NCBI RefSeq assembly: GCF_000718785.1
Contig: NZ_JOCA01000002.1
Span: 520,594 to 584,593 of the forward strand
DNA: 64,000 nucleotides
Reading direction: 5' to 3'
Source: Streptomyces sp. NRRL WC-3626
Lineage (GTDB): Bacteria > Actinomycetota > Actinomycetes > Streptomycetales > Streptomycetaceae
The position numbers were made by a program, and so were the translations under genes. How positions within the stretch are numbered: position 1 is the first letter of the stretch; each line of letters opens with the position of its first letter. The notes beneath the pieces are model-generated. The model saw only the letters and a list, made by a program, of their open reading frames with translations. It did no database searches and was not told where the DNA came from. Of the stretch, positions 8,931 through 17,111 are shown one piece after another.

Positions 8931-9680
8931 ATGCGGAGGAACGACCCGGACGACCCCCGGCCGCGCCCGCTGTCCGCGCGGTCGGTCGTGCTGAGCCTGC
9001 TGCTGGGCACCCACCCGCCGGAGCTCCCGGCGAGGGAACTGGGGCGGCTGGTGGAGGGCTTCGGTATCGGAGGGTCCACGCTCCGCGCGGCGCTCAGCCG
9101 GATGGTCGCCGCCGGTGACCTGCGGCGAACGGACGCCGGCTACCGCCTCAGCGACCGGCTGCTCGAACGCCAGCGCCGCCAGGACGAGTCCCTGGAACCG
9201 CGCACACGCGCGTGGGACGGTGACTGGGAACTGGTGGTGGTCACCGCCTCGGGCAGAAGCCCCGCCGAACGCGCGGATCTGCGCACCCGGCTGGCCGCCC
9301 TCCGCCTCGCCGAACTCCGTGAGGGGGTGTGGCTGCGCCCCGCCAACCTGGAGCGCCCGCTGCCCGCCGCCCTCGACGAGGTGGCCGAACGCGGCACCGC
9401 CCGCCCGGGCCGGCCCGCCGCCGAACTCGCCGCGCGCCTGTGGCCGCTGGACACCTGGTCGGACGCGGCCCGCGCGCTCCTCGGGCACGTCGGCCGCGCC
9501 ACGGGCCCCGCCGAGCGGCTCGCCGCGTTCGCCGCCGTCGTACGGCATCTGCTCGCCGATCCCGTCCTGCCCCCGGACCTGCGGCCGGACGGCTGGCCGG
9601 GCGACGCGCTGCGGTCCGCCTACGCCGGGTACCGGGGGGAGCTGACGGGCGGGGCGCGCTCCCGCGCGGGCGGCGCGTGA
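8931..9680 (+). CDS. PaaX-family transcriptional regulator
   Basis: 249 residues: N-terminal winged HTH (SARSVVLSLLLGTHPPELPARELGRLVEGFGI followed by GSTLRAALSRMVAAGDLRR), then the PaaX central Cas2-like domain (WDGDWELVVV, RTRLAALRLAELREGVWLRPANL) and a C-terminal helical domain (WSDAARALLGH, VRHLLADPVLPPDL). PaaX proteins repress phenylacetate or other acyl-CoA catabolic genes and are released by the CoA-thioester inducer. It is divergent from the AidB-type dehydrogenase, its likely target. An in-frame ATG at 8904 overlaps the inverted repeat, so 8931 is preferred. No phenylacetate pathway genes are present here. Confidence 0.9.
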   Translation: MRRNDPDDPRPRPLSARSVVLSLLLGTHPPELPARELGRLVEGFGIGGSTLRAALSRMVAAGDLRRTDAGYRLSDRLLERQRRQDESLEPRTRAWDGDWELVVVTASGRSPAERADLRTRLAALRLAELREGVWLRPANLERPLPAALDEVAERGTARPGRPAAELAARLWPLDTWSDAARALLGHVGRATGPAERLAAFAAVVRHLLADPVLPPDLRPDGWPGDALRSAYAGYRGELTGGARSRAGGA

Positions 9681-9702
9681 CGGCGGACAGGGCCCGGTCA
9701 GC

Positions 9703-9734
9703 CGTACGAGGCGCCGCGCGGGACGCCTCGTACG
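9703..9734. terminator. Bidirectional hairpin terminator
   Basis: Perfect 11-bp arms (CGTACGAGGCG and CGCCTCGTACG) with a 10-nt loop, between the convergent PaaX-type and pectate lyase genes. Confidence 0.7.
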
Positions 9735-9752
9735 ACCGCCACCCGTGGGGGG

Positions 9753-10550
9753 CTACCGGTAGGTGATGTCCGACGACGCGTACTTGCAGTACGAGCTGTC
9801 GGGGCCCGAGCCGTTGCTGCTCGGCTCGTCACCGTCGTCGTTGCCGATGTACTTCTGGCACGGGATGATCTTCTTGCTGCCGTCCCCGATGATCGTGATG
9901 TTCCGCAGGGTCGCGCTGTCGCCGTAGTTGGTGTTGATGCCGGCGATCCTGCCGCCCTTCCAGTTCACCTCGATGGTGTTGAGGTTGATCGTCCGCTTGT
10001 ACTGCGTGGAGCAGTTGCCGCAGGAGCGGACGAAGGTGCCGAAGTTCTTGACCGCGAAGTTCGACACGTTCAGCGTGCCGGCGCCGTTGAACTGGAACAC
10101 CTTGTCGCTGGCTTCCTTGGCGCCGCCGCCGCTGACGGTGTACACCGACCCGGACGACTTGCCCTTGAAGGTGGCGGCGTCCTCGCCGACGTCCTCCCAC
10201 CAGACGTTCTGCAGCGTGCAGGAGCCCTTGCAGTGCACGCCGTCGGCCGCGGGGGCGCCCAGGATGACGTTCTTCAGGACCGCGCCGTCCGCCAGTTCCA
10301 GGATCGGGCCCTGGTCCTCGTCCTGGCTGCCGGAGCCCAGGTCGCCGGTGCCGTAGAGGCGCTTCATCGCGTAGTCCTTGGTGCCGGACACGGAGATGGT
10401 GGAGGAGACGCCCTGGCTGCCGTTGGCGGTGGGCCAGGTGGCGGCGCTCGCCGGGGACGCGCCGGTAGTCATGACCATGCCAACCGAGAGTCCCAGGGTG
10501 GCGAGTGCGCCCGTCAGTGCGCGAGCGCGTGGTCGTTTCGCGGAAGTCAT
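9753..10550 (-). CDS. Secreted pectate lyase, polysaccharide lyase family 3
   Basis: 265 residues. A basic N-terminus, a hydrophobic stretch and an ASPASA-A cleavage site near residue 37 give a Sec signal peptide. The mature enzyme (~228 residues) shows the small PL3 right-handed beta-helix repeats: LADGAVLKNVILG, ADGVHCKGSCTLQNVWWEDVGEDAATFKG, FQFNGAGTLNVSNFAVKNFG and the Cys-rich RSCGNCSTQYKR. PL3 enzymes cleave polygalacturonate by Ca-dependent beta-elimination. The start at 10550 follows an AGAAGGAACGAC Shine-Dalgarno. A LacI-type palindrome ~120 bp upstream (10671) suggests sugar-controlled expression. It has no binding module, unlike the mannanase and esterase at 54-57 kb. Confidence 0.92.
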   Translation of the reverse strand: MTSAKRPRARALTGALATLGLSVGMVMTTGASPASAATWPTANGSQGVSSTISVSGTKDYAMKRLYGTGDLGSGSQDEDQGPILELADGAVLKNVILGAPAADGVHCKGSCTLQNVWWEDVGEDAATFKGKSSGSVYTVSGGGAKEASDKVFQFNGAGTLNVSNFAVKNFGTFVRSCGNCSTQYKRTINLNTIEVNWKGGRIAGINTNYGDSATLRNITIIGDGSKKIIPCQKYIGNDDGDEPSSNGSGPDSSYCKYASSDITYR

Positions 10551-10670
10551 GTCGTTCCTTCTGTCGTGGTGTGGGGGTACGAGCATGTACGTGAACGACG
10601 TTCGTGGAACTGTGCGGCGCGTGGTTCGAATCCGCGAACCGGTCACGCTGCTGAACGGGAAACGTATGGG

Positions 10671-10682
10671 GTAAGCGCTTTC
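10671..10682. promoter_or_regulatory. LacI-type operator GTAAGCGCTTTC upstream of the pectate lyase gene
   Basis: AAGCGCTT core with near-perfect dyad symmetry (11 of 12 positions agree with GAAAGCGCTTTC), 121-132 bp upstream of the pectate lyase start. The same core occurs as a perfect palindrome at 61397, before the Gfo/Idh operon. The CG-centred form is typical of LacI/GalR-family repressors. Confidence 0.6.
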
Positions 10683-10725
10683 TAGTCAACGGCTCGCGTG
10701 GGTCACATTCGGCCAGGAAACGCGG

Positions 10726-10770
10726 ACGCCGGCGGCCCGGGGTGCGAGGGGCACCCCGGGCCACCGGCGT
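10726..10770 (-). terminator. Hairpin terminator of the OYE-family gene
   Basis: 20-nt arms with a single mismatch around a GAGGG loop, just downstream of the OYE-family stop at 10792 on the minus strand. It insulates that gene from the pectate lyase promoter region. Confidence 0.7.
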
Positions 10771-10791
10771 GGGCGACGGACGGTGACGGGC

Positions 10792-11868
10792 TCAGACGGA
10801 GCGGTGGTACGGGTCCGGTACATGGACCTCGCCGCCCAGCTCGCGGGCCGCGTGCCGGGCCCACGAGGGGTTGCGGAGCAGCTCGCGGCCGAGGAACACC
10901 GCATCCGCCTCGCCGTTGGCCACGATCTTCTCCGCCTGCTCGGCGTCGGTGATCATCCCCACGGCCGCGACCGGCAGCGCCGTCTCGTCGCGCACGCGCG
11001 TGGCGAAGCGGACCTGGTAGCCGGGGCCGGTCGGGATGCGGACGCCGGCGGCGTTGCCGCCGGTGGAGACGTCGAGCAGGTCGACGCCGTGGGCGTGCAG
11101 GTCGGAGGCGAAGCGGACGGTGTCGTCCGGGGTCCAGCCCGCATCCTCCAGCCAGTCCGTGGCCGAGATCCGGAAGAACAGCGGCTTGTCGTCCGGCCAC
11201 TCCTCGCGCACGGCGTCGACCACCTCGAGCGCGAACCGCGTCCGGTTCTCGTACGAACCGCCGTAGGCGTCGGTGCGGCGGTTGGAGTGCGGGGAGAGGA
11301 ACTCGTTGATCAGATAACCGTGGGCGCCGTGCACCTCGGCGATCTCGAACCCGGCGGCGAGCGCCCGCCGTGCGGCCGCGCGGAACTGTCCGACGATGTT
11401 CCGGATCTCCTCGGCGGACAGCTCGTCCGGCACCGGGTGACGCTCGTCGAAGGCGACCGGGCTCGGGGCCATCGGCTGCCAGCCGTGACCGTCGGGGCCG
11501 ACCGGCGCGCCGCCCTTCCAGGTGCGCTCGGTCGACGCCTTGCGTCCCGCGTGGGCGAGCTGGATGGCGGGGACGGTGCCCTGTGCGGTCAGGAAGCGGG
11601 TGATCCGGCGGAAGGCCTCGACCTGGGTGTCGTTCCAGATCCCGAGGTCGTACGGCGAGATCCGGCCCTCCGGCGACACGCCGGTGGCCTCGACGACGAT
11701 CAGGCCGGTGCCGCCGGCCGCGCGGGCGGCGTAGTGCGCGAAGTGCCAGTCGTTGGGCGCGCCGGTGTCAGGGCCCTCGGGTGCCGCCGAGTACTGGCAC
11801 ATCGGAGCCATCCAGACCCGGTTGGGCACGGTCACATCGCGCAGGGTGTACGGCTCGAACAGCGTGCT
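10792..11868 (-). CDS. Old-yellow-enzyme family NADH:flavin oxidoreductase (YqjM-like)
   Basis: 358 residues forming a TIM-barrel FMN enzyme of the OYE family. Marks are PNRVWMAPMCQYSA (Cys25 as in the thermophilic-like YqjM class), IQLAHAGRKAST, the catalytic pair in EVHGAHGYLINEFLSPHSNRRTDAYGGS, and the FMN phosphate site ADAVFLGRELLRNP. These enzymes reduce activated C=C bonds, nitro compounds or quinones with NAD(P)H. Start: GTG at 11868 has GGAG seven bases upstream; ATG at 11880 is the alternative. It is divergent from the ArsR-type regulator with shared operator repeats, so it is probably induced by reactive electrophiles; that is inferred. Confidence 0.92.
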   Translation of the reverse strand, partial: STLFEPYTLRDVTVPNRVWMAPMCQYSAAPEGPDTGAPNDWHFAHYAARAAGGTGLIVVEATGVSPEGRISPYDLGIWNDTQVEAFRRITRFLTAQGTVPAIQLAHAGRKASTERTWKGGAPVGPDGHGWQPMAPSPVAFDERHPVPDELSAEEIRNIVGQFRAAARRALAAGFEIAEVHGAHGYLINEFLSPHSNRRTDAYGGSYENRTRFALEVVDAVREEWPDDKPLFFRISATDWLEDAGWTPDDTVRFASDLHAHGVDLLDVSTGGNAAGVRIPTGPGYQVRFATRVRDETALPVAAVGMITDAEQAEKIVANGEADAVFLGRELLRNPSWARHAARELGGEVHVPDPYHRSV

Positions 11869-11906
11869 CACGGTGGGCTCCATTCGGCGGGACCGGGATT
11901 GGTAGG

Positions 11907-11964
11907 CTCGTACGATAAGCATCGTAATACGGGGGATGTCAAACTACGACGACTCTCGTACGAT
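11907..11964. promoter_or_regulatory. Divergent operator region: TACGAT-AAGC-ATCGTA palindrome and a repeated CTCGTACGAT
   Basis: TACGAT/ATCGTA arms (11911-11926) with a 4-nt spacer; the decamer CTCGTACGAT occurs at 11907-11916 and again at 11955-11964, 48 bp apart, between the OYE-type and ArsR-type genes. It is probably bound by the ArsR-family protein. Confidence 0.55.
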
Positions 11965-11981
11965 GAAGGTTCCCGGACCGA

Positions 11982-12353
11982 ATGCGAGCCACCGTGACGA
12001 CCGCCTCCTCCGCCCCCAGCAGCCGCGCTCTGCCGCACCCGGTGTGCGAGGAGATCCGGCTGGAAGGCGTGCTGCACGCGCTCTCCGACCCCGTTCGGCT
12101 GCGGATCGTGCGCCGGCTCGCGGCCGAGGGCGTCGAACTGTCCTGCTCCCACTTCGACCTGCCGGTCACCAAGTCCACCACCACGCACCACTTCCGGGTG
12201 CTGCGGGAGAGCGGCGTGATCCGGCAGACCTACGAGGGCACCGCCAAGATGAACGGCCTCCGCCGCACGGACCTGGACGGCCTCTTCCCCGGCCTCCTCG
12301 ACGCCCTCCTCGCGGCGGCCGCCCGCCAGGAGGCCCGCCACGGCGTGCGGTGA
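11982..12353 (+). CDS. ArsR-family winged-helix transcriptional regulator
   Basis: 123 residues. The helix-turn-helix runs through VLHALSDPVRLRIVRRLAAEG, FDLPVTKSTTTHHFRVLRESGVIRQTYEGTAKMNGLRR, the usual ArsR/SmtB arrangement. No metal-binding CxC pair is present in the recognition or C-terminal helices; the single Cys in LSCSHFDLP precedes the recognition helix and could serve as a redox or electrophile sensor. It is divergent from the OYE-family gene, its likely target. ATG at 11982 was used; GTG at 11994 is also possible. Confidence 0.85.
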   Translation: MRATVTTASSAPSSRALPHPVCEEIRLEGVLHALSDPVRLRIVRRLAAEGVELSCSHFDLPVTKSTTTHHFRVLRESGVIRQTYEGTAKMNGLRRTDLDGLFPGLLDALLAAAARQEARHGVR

Positions 12354-12533
12354 CGTCATCCGGTCGCCGGGCGTCCGGTGAGCCGCCGGGGCTGTGCACG
12401 CTCCGCTGACAGGGTGCCGTCCGCCGTCCCGGGTGCGTGTTCTGCGGGAGGAAACTGATCACACGGTTACGTTGCGTGTGTGCTTGAGGCATCTTTCCTT
12501 CATCTTTGCGATCGCTCTCCGGCGGAGGGAGCG

Positions 12534-13001
12534 GTGTCCGTGTGGCCCGCGTGGGAGGTGCGGGAGGGGGAGCGTGCGACGCGGTGGCTCCATGTGCGGC
12601 TGGCCTTCGCCGACGGAGCCCGGATCGACGCGCTGGTGACGGTGTGCGAGGGCTGGGTGTGCGTCGAGGACGTACGGGCGCGGCCCGCGCTGGCACTGGA
12701 GGACCTGGCCCTGTTCGCCGACTGGATCGAGGGACCGCTGGCACAGGCCTGCGGTGCCGAGACCGAGCCGGACGCCGGGGACGACGCCGGCACGGGGGCG
12801 CACCGGCAGCGGCCCGCGCCGGCGACGGGCCCTCTCGAGCGGGGGCTCGTGGCACGGGCGTACCGCACGGCGCAGGAGAAGGGAGCCGATCCCGTTCTCG
12901 CGGTGATGGACGAGACGGGATACAGCCGGCGCGGCGCGCTCAGGCTCATCGGCCGGACGCGCGACGCGGGCCTGCTGCCCGCGCGGCACGCCCGGCGCTG
13001 A
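12534..13001 (+). CDS. DUF6214 family protein
   Basis: 155 residues, soluble, no signal peptide. Two parts: an N-terminal beta-rich part (VSVWPAWEVREGERATRWLHVRLAFADGARIDALVTV...VEDVRARPALALEDLALFADWIEGPL) and, after an Ala/Pro/Gln linker (~90-110), a helical tail ARAYRTAQEKGADPVLAVMDETGYSRRGALRLIGRTRDAGLL that resembles a degenerate HTH, typical of this Streptomyces-specific family. Function unknown. The GTG at 12534 is preceded by GGAGGGA; a longer frame from 12480 lacks a Shine-Dalgarno. It stands alone between the ArsR-type and DUF305 genes. Confidence 0.75.
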   Translation: MSVWPAWEVREGERATRWLHVRLAFADGARIDALVTVCEGWVCVEDVRARPALALEDLALFADWIEGPLAQACGAETEPDAGDDAGTGAHRQRPAPATGPLERGLVARAYRTAQEKGADPVLAVMDETGYSRRGALRLIGRTRDAGLLPARHARR

Positions 13002-13056
13002 GCCGGCCGGCCGGGGCCGGCGGCCTGGCTGCGGATCGCCGGGTGCGGGCGTGCCG

Positions 13057-13719
13057 TCACATCAGGTTGCGCATCCGGCTGATCTCGCTGGTCTGCTGGG
13101 CGACGACGTCGTCCGCCATCTCCTCCATCACGAGGTTGTTGCCCTCCCCCTTCACCTCGGTGGACATGGTGATCGCCCCCTGGTGATGAGTGATCATCAG
13201 GGTGAGGAAGAGCTGGTCGAACGCCGCGCCGTCGGCCGCGCTCAACTGCTTCAGCTGGGCCTGCGTGGCCATCCCCGGCATCGTCGCGTGGTCGTGTGCG
13301 TGCCCGTCGTCCCGCTCCGTCCTGCCGTGGCTCTTCAGCCACGCCTTCATCGCCTTGATCTCGGGCCCCTGCGCGGCCGCGATGCGCTCCGCCAGCTTGA
13401 CGATCTTCTTCGACTCGGCGCGGTCCGGAGCCAGTTCGGTCATCTCGAGGGCCTGCGCGTGGTGCTCGATCATCATCCGCGCGTACGTCACGTCCGCGGA
13501 GTTGGGGGAGTCGTCCTCCGCGCGCTGCCGCTGGGCCTCCTCGGCCGACAGGGTCCGGTTGGCCTCCCCGGGCCCGCCCGGCGCGATGACCGAAGGCCCG
13601 CTCCCGGCAGCCCGATCGGCGCCGTCGGTGTCCGAGTCGCAGCCCACGAGCCCGAGTACGGCCAGGGCGGTCAGCCCGGCCGCGACGACGGACACGCGTG
13701 ACGCACGGCGGTAGTGCAC
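13057..13719 (-). CDS. DUF305 family lipoprotein
   Basis: 220 residues. The N-terminal signal ends in a lipobox (LGLVGC, Cys27), so the protein is anchored to the outer face of the membrane. The DUF305 domain has the ferritin-like paired histidines MMIEHHAQALEM (His86-87) and MITHHQGAI (His178-179), with a His/Met-rich linker DDGHAHDHATMPGM between them. Such motifs fit binding of copper or other metals; the family is often found near copper genes. GTG start at 13719 with an AGGAGG Shine-Dalgarno. It is divergent from the LVIVD-repeat protein at 13931. Confidence 0.9.
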   Translation of the reverse strand: MHYRRASRVSVVAAGLTALAVLGLVGCDSDTDGADRAAGSGPSVIAPGGPGEANRTLSAEEAQRQRAEDDSPNSADVTYARMMIEHHAQALEMTELAPDRAESKKIVKLAERIAAAQGPEIKAMKAWLKSHGRTERDDGHAHDHATMPGMATQAQLKQLSAADGAAFDQLFLTLMITHHQGAITMSTEVKGEGNNLVMEEMADDVVAQQTSEISRMRNLM

Positions 13720-13930
13720 AAGGACCTCCTGTGACTGGCGGCAACCCCCGTCGGGGCTGGGGCACATGACACCTCGTGAGTGTCGACGACCGTCCTAGCA
13801 CGCTTCCGCACGTCAGTGATCGAAAAACTTCATTGCAAGTGTGTTGCCCTCTGTTGGTATGTGCATGCCGAAGACGATACTGCCGGAGCGAAAACCGTTC
13901 CGACGCGAACGGAACCAGGGAGGAAAAACA

Positions 13931-15433
13931 GTGATCCTGTTGAGCGTTTCCCGAAATCGGCGCAGACGCCTGGGAGTCGCGGCGGCGGCCGGCGGCCTGC
14001 TGGCCGCGCTGCTCACCGCCGCGCCGGCCGCGGCGATCCCCGACCCCGGGGACTCGCCCGCCGCCGAGAAGGAGGTTTCCCGCAGCGACCAGGCCGAGGC
14101 GCGCCGCGCCATCGAGAGCGGCGAGATACCCGCACAGGACGAGGTCGTCCACTCCGACAACATCCGGCATGTGGCGCACATCCCCAAGGACGTGCTGTCC
14201 GGCACCAACTCGGACCTGGCCTTCCAGGGACGCTACGCCTTCGCCGGCAACTACGACGGGTTCCGCATCTTCGACATCAGCAACCCGAAGGCGCCGAAGA
14301 CGGTGGCCCAGGTGCTGTGCCCCGGCTCGCAGAACGACATCTCCGTCTCCGGCGATCTGCTGTTCCTGTCCACCGACTCCTCGCGCAGTGACGACAGTTG
14401 CAACAGCACCACACAGCCGGCGACCGAGAAGTCCTCGTGGGAGGGCATGAAGGTCTTCGACATCAGCGACAAGCGCAACCCGCGCTACGTCGCCGCCGTC
14501 GAGACCGCCTGCGGTTCGCACACCCACACGCTGGTGCCCGAGCGCAAGAACGTCTACATCTACGTCTCCTCGTACTCGCCGAACGCGGCCTACCCGGACT
14601 GCCAGCCGCCGCACGACGGCATCTCCGTCATCAAGGTGCCGCGCAAGGCCCCGCACAAGGCGGCGCTCGTCGGCTTCCCGGTGCTGTTCCCGGGTGAGGG
14701 TCCCGACGGCGGCGGCAACCCCGGCGGACCCACCAACCCGGGTGTCTCCAAGACCACCGGCTGCCACGACATCACCGTGCTGCCCTCGAAGGACCTGGCC
14801 GCCGGTGCCTGCATGGGCGACGGCATCCTGTTCTCCATCAAGGACCCGGAGCGTCCGCGGGTGATCGACCGGGTGCAGGACAACGTCAACTTCGCGTTCT
14901 GGCACTCGGCGACCTTCAACCAGAAGGCGAACAAGGTCGTCTTCACCGACGAGCTCGGCGGCGGCGGCGCCGCCACCTGCAACGCGGAGGTCGGCCCGGA
15001 CCGCGGCGCGGACGGCATCTACGACATCGTCGGCAAGGGCGACAAGCGCGAGCTGGTCTTCCGCAGCTACTTCAAGATCCCCCGTCACCAGGCGGACACC
15101 GAGAACTGCGTCGCCCACAACGGCTCGCTGATCCCGGTCAAGGGCAAGGACCTGATGGTCCAGGCCTGGTACCAGGGCGGCGTCTCCGTGTGGGACTTCA
15201 CCAACTCCTCGAAGCCGAAGGAGATCGCCTACTTCGAGCGCGGTCCGCTCTCCACCGAGGACCTCGTCACCGGGGGCTCCTGGTCGGCGTACTACTACAA
15301 CGGCTACATCTACTCGAACGACATCGCCAAGGGCTTCGACGTCCTGAAGATCGACGACCGGCGTACGGACCCGGCCCGCTGGGTCCACCTGCGGGAGCTC
15401 AACACACAGACCCAGCCGGACTACTTCGACTGA
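13931..15433 (+). CDS. Secreted LVIVD-repeat beta-propeller protein
   Basis: 500 residues with a signal peptide (RRRRLGVAAAAGG...AAPAAA, cleavage near residue 35). The mature part is a predicted propeller with LVIVD-type blades: YDGFRIFDISNPKAP, MKVFDISDKRNPRYV, ILFSIKDPERPRVIDRV, VSVWDFTNSSKPKEIAYF, GFDVLKIDD. His-containing motifs SHTHTLVPE, CHDITV and FAFWHSATF recur at similar places and may bind a metal. GTG start at 13931 after GGGAGGAAAA. It is divergent from the DUF305 lipoprotein, suggesting a shared extracytoplasmic role. Its 3' end overlaps the TetR gene tail by 13 bp. Confidence 0.85.
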   Translation: MILLSVSRNRRRRLGVAAAAGGLLAALLTAAPAAAIPDPGDSPAAEKEVSRSDQAEARRAIESGEIPAQDEVVHSDNIRHVAHIPKDVLSGTNSDLAFQGRYAFAGNYDGFRIFDISNPKAPKTVAQVLCPGSQNDISVSGDLLFLSTDSSRSDDSCNSTTQPATEKSSWEGMKVFDISDKRNPRYVAAVETACGSHTHTLVPERKNVYIYVSSYSPNAAYPDCQPPHDGISVIKVPRKAPHKAALVGFPVLFPGEGPDGGGNPGGPTNPGVSKTTGCHDITVLPSKDLAAGACMGDGILFSIKDPERPRVIDRVQDNVNFAFWHSATFNQKANKVVFTDELGGGGAATCNAEVGPDRGADGIYDIVGKGDKRELVFRSYFKIPRHQADTENCVAHNGSLIPVKGKDLMVQAWYQGGVSVWDFTNSSKPKEIAYFERGPLSTEDLVTGGSWSAYYYNGYIYSNDIAKGFDVLKIDDRRTDPARWVHLRELNTQTQPDYFD

Positions 15434-16095
15434 GCGTCCGGCTGCGGCCCGGTCGAGAAGAACCGGGCCAGGTCCGCTCCGCACGTCCCGCCGGGCACCT
15501 CGGTGTCCGGCGGGACACCCGCCTCCCAGTCGAGCCGGTAGCGCTTGAACAGCTCCGCCCGCAGTACGGGGACCGGCATGGGCGCGCCCGGCATCAGGGC
15601 CGCGTACACGGCGCCCATCAGCAGGGCGCGCAGCATCGGGTAGTCCGCGTCGACGTCGTCCGAGCCGTGCCGGGCGACGGTGTCGCGCAGCAGTTCCGCC
15701 AGGCGCCGCTGTTCGGGGCAGGGCAGGAAGCCCTCGGCCTGCAGCAGTCCGGCCATGTGCTGGCGCATCAGCACCGGCCGGTCCCGCGCCAGACCCAGGA
15801 TCGCGTCGATCGCCCGTGCCATCCGCTCCCGGCCGTCCTCGGTGTGCGGTTCCCGCTCCAGGGCCTCCTCCAGGGTGCGGTGCATCAGCCGGTGCACGGC
15901 GGACTGAAGGAGCTGGCGCTTCCCCGGGAAGTAGTACGAGACCAGGCCCCGCGCGGAACCGGCCCGGTCGGCTATGTCGCCCAGCGTCGTCGCCTCGTAC
16001 CCGTGCTCGCCGACCAGCTCGACCGCGGCGTGCAGGAGCCGCTCCTTCGAACGCCTCCGCAACTCTTCATTGACCAGGGCGCTGCGCGGGGACAT
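15421..16095 (-). CDS. TetR-family transcriptional regulator
   Basis: 224 residues. N-terminal TetR HTH: RSKERLLHAAVELVGEHGYEATTLGDIADRAGSARGLVSYYFPGKRQLLQSAVHRLM (~residues 14-70). The helical ligand domain has DRPVLMRQHMAG and ADYPMLRALLMGAVYAAL. Start at 16095 (MSPRSAL) is fixed by AGGAG upstream; the ORF could extend to 16128. A symmetric TGGCTG-C-CAGCCA site lies ~20 bp upstream, probably its own operator. It is convergent with, and overlaps, the LVIVD gene. The target is unclear; the PAP2 gene upstream on the same strand is the nearest candidate. Confidence 0.9.
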   Translation of the reverse strand: MSPRSALVNEELRRRSKERLLHAAVELVGEHGYEATTLGDIADRAGSARGLVSYYFPGKRQLLQSAVHRLMHRTLEEALEREPHTEDGRERMARAIDAILGLARDRPVLMRQHMAGLLQAEGFLPCPEQRRLAELLRDTVARHGSDDVDADYPMLRALLMGAVYAALMPGAPMPVPVLRAELFKRYRLDWEAGVPPDTEVPGGTCGADLARFFSTGPQPDAQSK

Positions 16096-16114
16096 GCTGG
16101 ACTCCTGCGTTGAC

Positions 16115-16127
16115 TGGCTGGCAGCCA
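16115..16127. promoter_or_regulatory. Symmetric site TGGCTGSCAGCCA, candidate TetR operator
   Basis: A 13-bp odd-centred palindrome 20 bp upstream of the TetR start and just after the PAP2 stop region. It is placed to autorepress the TetR gene. Confidence 0.5.
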
Positions 16128-16134
16128 ACTATAC

Positions 16135-16896
16135 TCAACGCGTCCGGCGAGGCCCCCTGGCGGGCCTCTTCGGGGTGCCGTTCATCTCGGGCGACGCGGG
16201 GGATCGTCCGAGATGAGCGGTGGCCGGGCAGCGGCGCCTGTGGAACTCCACCGCCGCCAGCACCAGCAGGGCGCCCAGCAGCCAGCCGCCCAGGACGTCC
16301 GTGGGCCAGTGGACGCCCAGCCAGACCCGGGTGAGGCCCACGCCGGCCACGGAGACGACCGCCACCGCCAGCGCCGTACGCCACAGGACGCGGGGCGCTC
16401 CGTGACGGTGCAGCAGCCACAGCAGCAGGCCGCAGACGACCGTCGCGGTCATGGCGTGCCCGGACGGGAACGCGGCGTAGTGCGCGGAGTCCACCGGGTC
16501 GGGCCAGGTCGGGCGGGCGCGGTCCAGGGCGGCCTTGAGGCCCTGTTGAACGGCTGTGCCGACGGCGACGGTCAGAAGCAGCCAGAGTGCCGTCCAGCCG
16601 TCCGCGTAGCGGCGGAGCAGCAGGACGGCCGTCGCCCCGCAGAGGATCCGCATCGTCCAGGGGTCCCAGATCCAGTCCGTCAGGATGCGGGACGTCTGGG
16701 TGAGCGCCGGCTCCTCGACCGCCCAGCGGTGGGTGGTGCGGGCGATGCCCGCGTCCAGGTCGAGCAGGGGGCGCCATTCGATGCCGACGAGCGTGAGCAG
16801 GAGGGCCGAGCACAGGGCGAGGAGGCTGGTGGGGAGATGGGGTGTGCGGCGCTGCCTCGGGGGTTCGGGCGGGGAGTCGGTGTGGGGGGTGTGCAT
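16135..16896 (-). CDS. PAP2-family membrane phosphatase
   Basis: 253 residues with about six transmembrane helices. The three-part acid-phosphatase signature is present: K121...R127-P128 (LKAALDRARP), P144-SGH147 (FPSGHAMTA) and R190-H196-D200 (LTRVWLGVHWPTD). The last part normally starts SR; here it is TR. Such enzymes dephosphorylate phosphatidic acid, undecaprenyl pyrophosphate or similar lipids at the outer face of the membrane. The C-terminal 25 residues are basic and cytoplasmic. A His/Pro-rich N-terminus (~1-20) precedes helix 1. Confidence 0.9.
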   Translation of the reverse strand: MHTPHTDSPPEPPRQRRTPHLPTSLLALCSALLLTLVGIEWRPLLDLDAGIARTTHRWAVEEPALTQTSRILTDWIWDPWTMRILCGATAVLLLRRYADGWTALWLLLTVAVGTAVQQGLKAALDRARPTWPDPVDSAHYAAFPSGHAMTATVVCGLLLWLLHRHGAPRVLWRTALAVAVVSVAGVGLTRVWLGVHWPTDVLGGWLLGALLVLAAVEFHRRRCPATAHLGRSPASPEMNGTPKRPARGPRRTR

Positions 16897-17111
16897 GGGT
16901 CGATCCTCGCGGAACGGGTGTGTGCGGGGCCAGTGTCCGCGGCGCTCGGCGTCGGTGTGGACCGGAGGCGGGCCGCGCTGCCCGGCGCCTGCGGGGTGCC
17001 GTCGCGCGCCGTCCCCCGCAGCGGCACGACTGCCCGCGGCCGGCGGGGCGTGCGGCCGCGGTTGCCCGCGGAGGGCGGAGGGTGTGGTCGGGGGCAGGCC
17101 GTCGTGGTTGT
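16897..17111. other. Gene-free 215-bp stretch
   Basis: It lies upstream of the PAP2 gene and downstream of the M56 gene (both minus strand). It should carry the PAP2 promoter; I see no clear palindrome, hairpin or small gene in it. Confidence 0.4.

Noticed and set aside
12500..15484. 994-residue minus-strand frame
   Set aside because: It spans several real genes in other frames, has no domain and a composition typical of GC-rich antisense frames.
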